Assembly: GCF_029626265.1 (NCBI RefSeq)
Contig: NZ_JARUBN010000001.1
Coordinates: forward strand, 4,529,001-4,593,000
Direction: 5' to 3'
DNA: 64,000 nt
Source of the DNA: Micromonospora sp. WMMD1102
Lineage (GTDB): Bacteria > Actinomycetota > Actinomycetes > Mycobacteriales > Micromonosporaceae
The position numbers and the translations under genes were made by a program. Positions 53,980 to 61,964 of the stretch are shown piece by piece (the stretch's first letter is position 1; each line of letters starts with the position of its first letter). The notes beneath the pieces were generated by a model. That model was given only the letters and a program-made list of their open reading frames with translations, searched no databases and had not been told where the DNA came from.

Positions 53980-55685
53980 GCACCCTGGACCGGCGCCGGT
54001 ACGCCGCCCTCTACGGTCCCACCGTCGGCGACCGGGTCCGGCTCGCCGACACCAACCTGCTGATCGAGGTCGAGCAGGACCACTGCGGGTACGGCGACGA
54101 GGCCGTCTTCGGCGGCGGCAAGGTGATCCGCGAGTCGATGGGGCAGTCCCTGGTCACCCGGGCCGACGGCGCACCGGACACCGTGATCACCGGCGCCCTG
54201 GTGCTGGACCACTGGGGTGTGGTCAAGGCCGACGTCGGCATCCGGGACGGCCGGATCGTGGCCCTCGGCAAGGCCGGCAACCCGGACACCATGGACGGAG
54301 TGCATCCCGACCTGGTGATCGGGCCGGGCACCGAGATCATCTCCGGCAACGGCAAGATCCTCACCGCCGGTGCGGTCGACAGCCACGTACACCTGATCTG
54401 CCCGCAGCTCCTGGAGACCGCGCTGGCCAGCGGGATCACCACGATCATCGGCGGTGGCACCGGCCCCGCCGAGGGGACCAAGGCGACCACTGTCACCCCG
54501 AACCCGTGGTATCTGGGCCGGATGCTGGAGGCGCTCGACCCCTGGCCGGTGAACGTGCTGCTGCTCGGCAAGGGCAACACGGTGAGCGAGGAATCCCTCT
54601 GGGAGCAGTTGCGCGGCGGTGCGGGCGGCTTCAAGCTGCACGAGGACTGGGGCACCACCCCGGCCGCCATCGACGCCTGCCTGCGGGTCGCCGACGCCTC
54701 CGGGGTGCAGGTGGCGATCCACACCGACACGCTCAACGAGGCAGGCTTCGTCGAGGACACGCTGCGGGCGATCGGCGGGCGGTCCATCCACGCGTACCAC
54801 ACCGAGGGGGCGGGCGGCGGGCACGCGCCGGACATCATCCGGGTCGCCGCCGAGCCGAACGTACTGCCGTCGTCGACGAACCCAACCCGGCCGTACACCC
54901 GGAACACCCTCGACGAGCACCTCGACATGCTGATGGTCTGCCACCATCTCAACCCGACGGTGCCGGAGGACCTGGCGTTCGCGGAGAGCCGGATCCGGCC
55001 CAGCACGATGGCCGCCGAGGACGTGCTGCACGACCTCGGCGCGATCTCGATGATCGGCTCGGACTCGCAGGCGATGGGTCGGATCGGCGAGGTGATCATC
55101 CGGACCTGGCAGACCGCACACGTGATGAAGGCCCGGCGCGGGGCGCTGCCCGGTGACGGTGCCGCCGACAACCTGCGGGCCCGCCGGTACGTCGCCAAGT
55201 ACACGATCTGTCCGGCCGTCGCGCACGGCATCGACGGCGAGGTGGGCTCCGTCGAGCCGGGCAAGCTCGCCGACCTGGTGCTCTGGGACCCGGCCTTCTT
55301 CGGGGTACGCCCGCACCTGGTGGTGAAGGGCGGCATGATCGCGTACGCCCAGCTGGGCGACGCGAACGCCTCGATTCCCACCCCGCAGCCGACGCTGCCG
55401 CGGCCGATGTTCGGCGCCTACGGCGCGGCACCGTCGGCCACCAGCCTCGCCTTCGTGGCCCCGGCCGCCATCGACGCGCTGCTCGCCGATCGGATCGCCA
55501 TGCGCCGGCTGCTGGCCCCGGTGGCCGACACCCGAGCCCGGGGCAAGGCCGACCTGCCGGGCAACGACGCCCTGCCCCGCATCGAGGTGGAGCCGGACAC
55601 CTTCACCGTACGCATCGACGGCGAGGTGGTGGAGCCGGAACCGGTCACCGAGCTGCCGATGGCGCAACGCTACTTCCTGTTCTGA
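53976..55685 (+). CDS. ureC: Urease alpha subunit
   Basis: Catalytic subunit hydrolysing urea to ammonia and carbamate. 569 residues. Nickel ligands and the carbamylated lysine are visible: [40 protein letters not shown], and the flap [20 protein letters not shown] with its His. GTG start overlaps ureB in GTGA; the longer frame is a shadow. Confidence 0.98.
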   Translation: MSTLDRRRYAALYGPTVGDRVRLADTNLLIEVEQDHCGYGDEAVFGGGKVIRESMGQSLVTRADGAPDTVITGALVLDHWGVVKADVGIRDGRIVALGKAGNPDTMDGVHPDLVIGPGTEIISGNGKILTAGAVDSHVHLICPQLLETALASGITTIIGGGTGPAEGTKATTVTPNPWYLGRMLEALDPWPVNVLLLGKGNTVSEESLWEQLRGGAGGFKLHEDWGTTPAAIDACLRVADASGVQVAIHTDTLNEAGFVEDTLRAIGGRSIHAYHTEGAGGGHAPDIIRVAAEPNVLPSSTNPTRPYTRNTLDEHLDMLMVCHHLNPTVPEDLAFAESRIRPSTMAAEDVLHDLGAISMIGSDSQAMGRIGEVIIRTWQTAHVMKARRGALPGDGAADNLRARRYVAKYTICPAVAHGIDGEVGSVEPGKLADLVLWDPAFFGVRPHLVVKGGMIAYAQLGDANASIPTPQPTLPRPMFGAYGAAPSATSLAFVAPAAIDALLADRIAMRRLLAPVADTRARGKADLPGNDALPRIEVEPDTFTVRIDGEVVEPEPVTELPMAQRYFLF

Positions 55686-55687
55686 AC

Positions 55688-56512
55688 ATGACCGAGCCGC
55701 CCGTCCCGCTCGCCAGTGTCAGCCGCCTCGGCACCGTCAGCGGTCTCGCCACCCTGCTGCTCCTCGCCGACGGCCGGCTGCCCGCCGGTGGTCACGCACA
55801 TTCCGGCGGGCTGGAGGCGGCGGTTACCGGCGGCCGGCTCCGCGACCTGGACGATCTCGCCGGATTCCTGCGCGGGCGGCTCGCCACCACCGGCCGGGTC
55901 ACCGCGGCGTTCGCCGCCGCCTCCTGCGCCGCCGCCAGCCATCCCGGCACCGCCGGTGTCCCACACACCGCCGGTGTCCCGAACGACGCCGGTGTCCCGA
56001 ACGACGCCGGTGTCCCGAACGACGCCGGTGTCCCGCACGTCGATGTCGCAGCGCGGGTGGCCAGACACCGTCTCGACGAGCTTGACGAGGGGCTGGACGC
56101 CCGCACCCCGTCCCCGGCACTGCGCCGGGCGTCCCGGACCCAGGGTCGGGCCCTGCTCCGCGCCGGCCGGGCGATCTGGTCGGTCGACCCGGTGCACCGG
56201 GACCGGCACCAACCGGTCGCGCTCGGCATCGTGGCGGCGGCGGCCGGACTCGCCCCGGCCTCGGCGGCGGCCGCCGGGGTGTACGGGACGGTGACCGGGC
56301 CGGCCGGAGCGGCGGTACGCCTGCTCGGCCTCGACCCGTACGCCGTACACGCCCTGCTCGCCGAGCTGGCTGACGAGTGTGACCGGCTCGCCGGCATCGT
56401 CGCCGAGCGGGTCGGCGATCCGGTCGACCTGCTACCCGCCGACTCCACCCCGCTGCTGGAAATCGGCGCCGAAGCACATGCGAACTGGGAGGTGCGTCTC
56501 TTTGCATCCTGA
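55688..56512 (+). CDS. ureF: Urease accessory protein UreF
   Basis: Part of the UreD-UreF-UreG complex that loads nickel. 274 residues, longer than usual. [17 protein letters not shown] opens it and [19 protein letters not shown] comes near the end. The excess is a loop of five 6-residue units (TAGVPH, NDAGVP repeats; residues about 89-118) encoded by an 18-bp tandem repeat. Begins 2 bases after the ureC stop. Confidence 0.93.
   Translation: MTEPPVPLASVSRLGTVSGLATLLLLADGRLPAGGHAHSGGLEAAVTGGRLRDLDDLAGFLRGRLATTGRVTAAFAAASCAAASHPGTAGVPHTAGVPNDAGVPNDAGVPNDAGVPHVDVAARVARHRLDELDEGLDARTPSPALRRASRTQGRALLRAGRAIWSVDPVHRDRHQPVALGIVAAAAGLAPASAAAAGVYGTVTGPAGAAVRLLGLDPYAVHALLAELADECDRLAGIVAERVGDPVDLLPADSTPLLEIGAEAHANWEVRLFAS
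55952..56041 (+). repeat. 18-bp tandem repeat in ureF, 5 units
   Basis: GCCGGTGTCCCGAACGAC is repeated; three units (55970-56023) are identical, flanked by one variant on each side. Multiples of 18 keep the frame, so copy number could vary between strains. Confidence 0.9.
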
Positions 56513-57335
56513 ACCACTGGCGGAGCACGGAACCGGGCCACACGAGCACCCGGCCGGGCCACACGAGCACGGCACCGGGCCACACGAGCACGGGAGCGGC
56601 TCGGGGGAACGGCAGCACGTGGCGGAGGTGCCGCACACGCACCCCGATCCAGGCGTCGACCCGCACGCGCCGCTGGCCGCCACGGCCCCGGGGGCCGCCC
56701 GGCCGGTCCGGGTCGGCATCGGCGGGCCGGTCGGCTCCGGCAAGACCGCGCTGGTCGCGGCGCTGTGCCGGGCCCTCGCCGACGAAATCCGGCTGGCCGT
56801 GGTGACCAACGACATCTACACCACGGAGGACGCCGACTTCCTGCTCCGCAACGGCGTACTGCCGGCGGACCGGATCCGGGCGGTGGAGACCGGCTGTTGC
56901 CCGCACACCGCGATCCGGGACGACATCTCGGCGAACCTGGACGCGGTGGAGGAACTGGAGGTGACCCTCGGTCCGCTCGACCTCGTGCTGATCGAGAGCG
57001 GCGGGGACAACCTGACCGCCACCTTCAGCCGTGGGCTGGTGGACCGGCAGATCTTCGTGGTCGACGTGGCCGGCGGGGACAAGGTGCCGCGCAAGGGCGG
57101 CCCCGGGGTCACCTCCGCCGACCTGTTGGTGATCAACAAGACCGACCTGGCCCCGCTGGTCGGCGCCGACCTGTCGGTGATGGCCCGGGACGCCGCCGCC
57201 CGGCGCGGCCAGCTGCGTACCGTCTTCCTCTCCCTGGTGGAGGACCCGAAGGCGAGCGAGGTCGCCGACTGGGTCCGGCAGCTGCTACCCGATCGCGGCC
57301 CGCTCGAGCAGTCCGCCGAACCCGCCTCGTCCTGA
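56502..57335 (+). CDS. ureG: Urease accessory GTPase UreG with His-rich N-terminus
   Basis: SIMIBI-class GTPase that delivers nickel. 277 residues against about 205 usual: the extra N-terminus (about 65) is a HEH-rich stretch ([19 protein letters not shown]), likely binding nickel. GTPase motifs: [60 protein letters not shown] at 56502 follows GGGAGG and overlaps ureF by 11 bases; the start is my choice. No ureE is present, so this tail may take its metal-storing role. Confidence 0.9.
   Translation: MHPEPLAEHGTGPHEHPAGPHEHGTGPHEHGSGSGERQHVAEVPHTHPDPGVDPHAPLAATAPGAARPVRVGIGGPVGSGKTALVAALCRALADEIRLAVVTNDIYTTEDADFLLRNGVLPADRIRAVETGCCPHTAIRDDISANLDAVEELEVTLGPLDLVLIESGGDNLTATFSRGLVDRQIFVVDVAGGDKVPRKGGPGVTSADLLVINKTDLAPLVGADLSVMARDAAARRGQLRTVFLSLVEDPKASEVADWVRQLLPDRGPLEQSAEPASS
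56535..56591 (+). repeat. 21-bp period repeat coding the UreG His tail
   Basis: GGGCCACACGAGCAC occurs at 56535-56549, 56556-56570 and 56577-56591, each unit coding GPHEH. Confidence 0.9.
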
Positions 57336-58255
57336 TGCGGGCATACGCCCGGATCGCGGTCACCGCCGACCCGGTCCGGGGCACCCGGCTCGACACGCTG
57401 CGCGGCGAACCGCCGCTGCTGCCCCGGCGCACCGGCTGGGACGACGGTGAACTGCGGGTACACCTGGTCGGCGGGGCGGCCGGACCGCTCGGCGGCGACG
57501 ATCTGCGGATCGACGTCGAGGTCGGCCCGGGGGCCCGACTCTGCGTACGCAGCGTCGCGGCGTCGTTGGCGCTCCCTGGACGGACCGGAGTGGAGTCCCG
57601 GCTGCACGTCACCGTGCGGGTGGCGGCCGGCGGTCGACTGCGCTGGCTGGTCGAGCCGCTGATCGGGGCGGCCGGCTGTGACCATCGCACCGTCACCGAG
57701 ATCGAGCTGGCCGAGGGCGCCGCCCTGCTCTGGCGGGAGGAGTTGGTCTGTGGCCGGCACGCCGAGCCGGTCGGCGACGTACGCGTCGAGACGACGCTGC
57801 GGTACGGCGGCCGTACGCTACTCCGCAACGATCTCGCGGTCGGACCTCGCGCGGTCGGCTGGTCCGGCGCGGCGGTGCTCGGCGACGCCCGGGCCGCCGG
57901 GACCGTCCTGGTGGTCGACCCCGCCTGGACGGCCCTCCCGCCCCCGCACGCCGGGGCGGCGGGTCCAGACGGGGGCCCGATCGAGCCGCGGGACGGCAAG
58001 CCGGACGGCTGCGCGGCGGCGGTGCTGCCACTGGCCGGCGGACCGGCGGTGCTGGTCAGCGCCGTCGCCGCCGATCCGCGCTCGGTTCGCGCCCAGCTCG
58101 ACCGGCTCTCGGCCCGCTGGTCCGGGCCGGAACAGTCGCCCCGCCACGGGGCCGATCTCACGTCGCCGGCTCGACCGCACGCCGGATCGGAGCCCGTCGT
58201 CCCCACGTCAGGCACCGCCAGATCCACTCGGCCGGCCCGTACCGGAACGACCTGA
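57335..58255 (+). CDS. ureD: Urease accessory protein UreD
   Basis: Scaffold chaperone that binds apo-urease and UreF-UreG. 306 residues from ATG 57335, overlapping the ureG stop by one base. GCDHRTVTEIELAEGAALLWREE-type central strands are typical (WREELVCGRH). The last 40 residues are Ser/Pro/Arg-rich and overlap the convergent DUF418 gene on the other strand by 98 bases. Confidence 0.92.
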   Translation: MRAYARIAVTADPVRGTRLDTLRGEPPLLPRRTGWDDGELRVHLVGGAAGPLGGDDLRIDVEVGPGARLCVRSVAASLALPGRTGVESRLHVTVRVAAGGRLRWLVEPLIGAAGCDHRTVTEIELAEGAALLWREELVCGRHAEPVGDVRVETTLRYGGRTLLRNDLAVGPRAVGWSGAAVLGDARAAGTVLVVDPAWTALPPPHAGAAGPDGGPIEPRDGKPDGCAAAVLPLAGGPAVLVSAVAADPRSVRAQLDRLSARWSGPEQSPRHGADLTSPARPHAGSEPVVPTSGTARSTRPARTGTT

Positions 58256-58808
58256 GCCACCACACGCTCCACAACCCCTGCACGACGATGATGCCGATGG
58301 TCAGGCCGACGATCTGGGGCAGGTCGGCGGTGCTGTCGATGCCGAGCAGCGGACCGGCGACGAGAAACAGGACGGTCGCGCTGAGGTAGTTGGTCAGCGC
58401 CATCCGGCCCATCGGGGACAGCACCCCGGACAGCACGGGGCCGGCCGGCGTACGCAGCAGGAGGAGGAGGCCGCAGCAGTAGGCGAGGCCGGTGACGATT
58501 CCCGCCAGCGGCGGGAGCAGGCTGACCCCGCCGCCGGGTCCGCCGATCAGGTTGACGAAGGGAAGCTCCACGGCACGCAGGACCAGGACCATCCAGGTCG
58601 CCGTCAACGCGGCGAAGACGACGAAGGCAACCGCGATCCGACCGGTACGACGTTCGAGCGCGGCTGGCACGTCGAGCATCGCCAGGGCGTAACCGAGCGC
58701 GAGGAGCCCCGGAATCGGCCCGTAGCCGACGACGGGTTGGGAGCCGAGGAGCAGCAGCACGACCCCCACGGCGAAGGCCAGCCGCCCGCCGAGATAGCTC
58801 AGCGGCAA
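58158..58808 (-). CDS. DUF418 membrane protein, N-terminally short
   Basis: 216 residues with five or six hydrophobic helices. The C-terminal half matches DUF418/YeiB: SPMGRMALTNYLSATVL and WLRSFRYGPAEWIWRCLTWG. The family is normally about 390 residues; here the N-terminal 150 or more are absent. The frame is open up to a stop near 58906 but without a convincing start, so I give the first ATG; TTG/CTG codons just upstream are possible. Likely a truncated gene; the neighbour on the plus strand leaves no room for the missing part. Confidence 0.6.
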   Translation of the reverse strand: MPLSYLGGRLAFAVGVVLLLLGSQPVVGYGPIPGLLALGYALAMLDVPAALERRTGRIAVAFVVFAALTATWMVLVLRAVELPFVNLIGGPGGGVSLLPPLAGIVTGLAYCCGLLLLLRTPAGPVLSGVLSPMGRMALTNYLSATVLFLVAGPLLGIDSTADLPQIVGLTIGIIVVQGLWSVWWLRSFRYGPAEWIWRCLTWGRRAPIRRAVEPAT

Positions 58809-58932
58809 CAGGACGATCAGGCCGGCCAGCGCGTACGCGGAGGGCGGAGCCCGCAGGCGGCGGAGCGACGTCCACCCGGGCCGAGGGCCCGGAACAACCC
58901 TTCAGCACAATCCGGTCACGTATGGTGACAGC

Positions 58933-59592
58933 ATGCCTGCGGTGCCCTGGTGGGCTGTGCTCTCGGCGGCGGCGCTGCCCGGCCTGCTGGTCATCGGCTG
59001 GACCGTCGCGGCCGTGCGGCAGCCGCCCGGATACGATCCGTGGGCCGACATGATCAGCGCGCTCTCCTCGTACCGCGCCCTGGACCGGCTGATCCTGGTC
59101 TGTCTACTCGCCGGGCTCGGCGTGGCCCACCTGGTCACCGCGATCGGACTGCGTCCGGTCCGCTTGCTCGCCCGGCTGGTGTACGCGGCCGGCGGCCTGG
59201 CCACCGTCGTCGTCGCGGGGGTACCCAAGGTCGACTCCAGCACTCCGCCGGCACACGGGGTCGCCGCCGTGGTCGCGTTCGTCGGGCTCGCCGTCTGGCC
59301 GGCGGTGGCCGTACTGCCGCTGCCGCACCGGGCCGCGCCGGTTCGGCACTGGCCGGAGCCGCCCGGCACGGCCCGGGACCGGCCCTGGGTGCTGCGCTCG
59401 GGGGTCGGGTACGCGACCGCGGTGCTGATGCTCGGCTTCGGGCTCTGGCTGGCGACGCAGCTGCCCGACGGCGAGTTGGCCGGGCTGGCCGAACGGTTCA
59501 CCGCCGGCTCCGAGGCACTGTGGCCGCTTGTCGTGGCGCTGACCCTGTTCCGGCGCGGCAGCCGACCCACCGCCACCGACAAGGACGGGTGA
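58933..59592 (+). CDS. DUF998 membrane protein
   Basis: 219 residues, six hydrophobic segments. The N-terminal motif YDPWADMISALSSY is typical of DUF998. Function unknown; no operon partner. Confidence 0.82.
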   Translation: MPAVPWWAVLSAAALPGLLVIGWTVAAVRQPPGYDPWADMISALSSYRALDRLILVCLLAGLGVAHLVTAIGLRPVRLLARLVYAAGGLATVVVAGVPKVDSSTPPAHGVAAVVAFVGLAVWPAVAVLPLPHRAAPVRHWPEPPGTARDRPWVLRSGVGYATAVLMLGFGLWLATQLPDGELAGLAERFTAGSEALWPLVVALTLFRRGSRPTATDKDG

Positions 59593-59654
59593 CCCAGCCC
59601 GGCAGGACCCCGGACAACGGCGGGTGTCCCAGCCCGACATGACCCTGGACAGCG
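59587..59654. repeat. 35-bp direct repeat, two copies
   Basis: Two imperfect copies of CGGGTGACCCAGCCCG-GCAGGACCCCGGACAAC lie head to tail over the end of the DUF998 gene and the following spacer. Confidence 0.6.
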
Positions 59655-59726
59655 CCGATCGGCGTGACCGGGCCGGTGGGTGCCGGGAGGTGCCGGCGGC
59701 CCATCGGTCCCGATCACGCCGATCGG
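59655..59726. terminator. Long bidirectional hairpin
   Basis: CCGATCGGCGTGA (59655-59667) and TCACGCCGATCGG (59714-59726) are perfectly complementary (13 bp), and the inside pairs partly further (GGCCGGTGGG with CCCATCGGTC). It lies between the convergent DUF998 and protease genes. Confidence 0.65.
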
Positions 59727-59739
59727 GGTTGCTGTCGGC

Positions 59740-60783
59740 TCAGTAAATGCTCACGCCGTACGCGTTGAGCGCCTCGACCACCGGCTGGAAGAAGGTCGTA
59801 CCGCCGGTGGAGCAGTTGCCGCTGCCGCCCGAGGTCAGGCCGAGTGCGGTGCTGCCGGCGAAGAGCGGGCCGCCGCTGTCGCCCGGCTGGGCACAGACGG
59901 TGGTCCGGATCAGGCCGGAGACGGTGCCGCTGCCCTGGTAGGTGACGGTGGCGTTCAGCGCGGTCACCCGGCCGCTACGCAGCCCGGTGGTGCTGCCACT
60001 GCGCTGCACCGACTGGTTCACGGTCGGGTTCGCCGCGCTGGTGATGTCCCGGTAGCCGCCGTAGAGGTAGACGTCACCCGGCTGCTGGGCGATGCCGCTG
60101 GCGTACCGGACGATGCCGTAGTCGTTGCCGGGGAAGCTGCTGCCGGCCCGGGTGCCGATCACCGAGCCGCCCGAGCTGGCCGACCAGTTCGCCCCGGCGT
60201 TGGTGCAGTGCCCGGCGGTGAGGAAGTAGTAGGTGCTGCCGCTGCGCACGTTGAAGCCCAGCGAGCACCTGCTGCCGCCGGTGTAGATCGCGTTGCCGCC
60301 GGAGATGGTGGTGCTGAACGTGCCGGGGACGGACTGGATCCGGACGGCGCCACCGAAGCGGGCGGTGACCGCCTTGATCTTGGCGAGCTTGGCGCCGGTG
60401 ACCGTGCTGTCGACGTCCACGGCGACCTGGTTGGTGACCGGGTCGACATACCACGCGGTGCCGGGGATCCGGGCCGACCTGTCCAACTCGGCGGTGACCT
60501 GGGCCAGTTCGGCGGAACCGCGCGTGACGATCTTGGGGACCGCGCCGGAGGCCCGGACCTGACTGGCCGCCGCCTCGTCGGTCACCGTGACGACCATCTT
60601 GCCGTCGGCGTTCAGGTAGGTGCCGGCGGAGCGGGCGCCGAGCCGCTCGGAGAGCGCCGTCGCGGCGTCCGGCGTGGCCGCCGGAGCAGCCTGCGCAGGT
60701 ACGCCGATCAGCATGCCGGCCACCAGGGATCCGGCCGCGGACGCGATCGCGACAAGGCGGATCGAGGACCTCGTGGGTCGCAT
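59740..60783 (-). CDS. Streptogrisin-like S1 serine protease
   Basis: Secreted protease precursor of 347 residues. Signal peptide (to about 33, cut after AQA), an alpha-lytic-type pro-region (to about 165; [25 protein letters not shown]), then the chymotrypsin-like domain starting near [14 protein letters not shown]. Triad: His in YFLTAGHCT, Asp in GNDYGIVRY, Ser in PGDSGGPLF; disulfide Cys flank His and Ser. ATG preceded by GGGAGGCTC. Shares a 232-base AT-richer upstream region with the SGNH hydrolase. Confidence 0.96.
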   Translation of the reverse strand: MRPTRSSIRLVAIASAAGSLVAGMLIGVPAQAAPAATPDAATALSERLGARSAGTYLNADGKMVVTVTDEAAASQVRASGAVPKIVTRGSAELAQVTAELDRSARIPGTAWYVDPVTNQVAVDVDSTVTGAKLAKIKAVTARFGGAVRIQSVPGTFSTTISGGNAIYTGGSRCSLGFNVRSGSTYYFLTAGHCTNAGANWSASSGGSVIGTRAGSSFPGNDYGIVRYASGIAQQPGDVYLYGGYRDITSAANPTVNQSVQRSGSTTGLRSGRVTALNATVTYQGSGTVSGLIRTTVCAQPGDSGGPLFAGSTALGLTSGGSGNCSTGGTTFFQPVVEALNAYGVSIY

Positions 60784-61015
60784 GTAGAGCCTCCCATGGG
60801 GGGTTTGGAGGTGTCTGCGCCGAGTAGGCAGATCTGTTATGAGTATTCAGAGATCTAAGATCATGAACAAGATGCCTAACATATCGCCTGCTACAGGGCT
60901 TTCGTCTTATGGTCAGCTCCGTTGTGGAGACTCAGGCCGGTCTATATGATTCGCCCACCTCAGCTGGCGCACGGAAACCAGCTGGCTCAAGGCAACCGCG
61001 ATCCGGAGGCCGCCC

Positions 61016-61864
61016 ATGTCCGCTGCACGCCGCACCGCCACCCTGCTCGCCACCCTCCTCGCCACCGTCGTCTCCGTCACCTCGGTCGGGCTGGTCGCCA
61101 GCCCGGCACACGCCGATCCCGGTCCCCCGCCCGCCTCGATGGCCAGCCTCGGTGACTCGATCACCCGGGGCTTCAACGCCTGCGGCTGGTACGTCGACTG
61201 CCCGTCCCGCTCGTTCAGCACCGGCGACGACTCCGGGATCAACAGCCACTACCTGCGGATCCGCGCGGTGAACCCGGCGATCAACGGGCGCAACCACAAC
61301 GACGGGCGCTCCGGCGCCAAGTCCGCGGACATGGCCGGTCAGGCCGACTCCGCCGTCTCGCAGGGCGTCGGCTACGTGACGATGCTGATCGGCGCGAACG
61401 ACGCCTGCACCGGTTCCGAGTCGAGCATGACGCCGGTCAGCACCTTCCGGAGCAACATCGACGCCGCGCTGGGCCGGCTGCGGTCCGGGCTGCCGAACGC
61501 CCGGGTCTTCGTGATCAGCGTGCCCGACATCCAGCGGCTCTGGTCGGTCGGCCGGGGCAACCTCGCCGCCCGTTCGGCCTGGTCGCTCTTTGGCATCTGC
61601 CAGTCGATGCTGGCCAACCCCACCTCCAACGCCCAGGCCGATGTCGACCGACGCAACCGGGTACGGCAGCGGGTGGCCGACTACAACACCCAGCTCGCCC
61701 AGGCCTGCGCCGCGTACGGGTCGAACTGCCTCTTCGACGGCAATGCGGTGTTCAACTATCCGTTCACGCTGGGCCAGTTGTCCGGCTGGGACTACTTCCA
61801 CCCCAACGCCTCCGGGCAGCGGGCCCTGGCCGAGACCTCGTACGCCGCCGGATTCCGCTGGTAA
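61016..61864 (+). CDS. Secreted SGNH/GDSL hydrolase
   Basis: 282 residues; signal peptide with AHA cut site near residue 33. SGNH blocks: ASLGDSITRG (Ser), a Gly block, LIGANDACTG (Asn), and YFHPNASGQ (Asp-His). Related to secreted lipases/esterases of actinomycetes such as Streptomyces phospholipase-like enzymes. ATG preceded by CCGGAGG. Confidence 0.95.
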   Translation: MSAARRTATLLATLLATVVSVTSVGLVASPAHADPGPPPASMASLGDSITRGFNACGWYVDCPSRSFSTGDDSGINSHYLRIRAVNPAINGRNHNDGRSGAKSADMAGQADSAVSQGVGYVTMLIGANDACTGSESSMTPVSTFRSNIDAALGRLRSGLPNARVFVISVPDIQRLWSVGRGNLAARSAWSLFGICQSMLANPTSNAQADVDRRNRVRQRVADYNTQLAQACAAYGSNCLFDGNAVFNYPFTLGQLSGWDYFHPNASGQRALAETSYAAGFRW

Positions 61865-61871
61865 CAGCCGT

Positions 61872-61911
61872 CGGGCGGGTACCCAGGCCACCGGCCCGGC
61901 GTACCCGTCCG
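61872..61911 (+). terminator. Terminator-like hairpin after the SGNH gene
   Basis: CGGGCGGGTAC and GTACCCGTCCG are complementary except one pair, 18-base loop, starting 8 bases past the stop. It also lies downstream of the convergent propeller gene. Confidence 0.5.
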
Positions 61912-61964
61912 CTCCGTCCGGGGCCCGCCCGTGCGGGGCATCCGCCGACCCGGCCCGACCGGTG

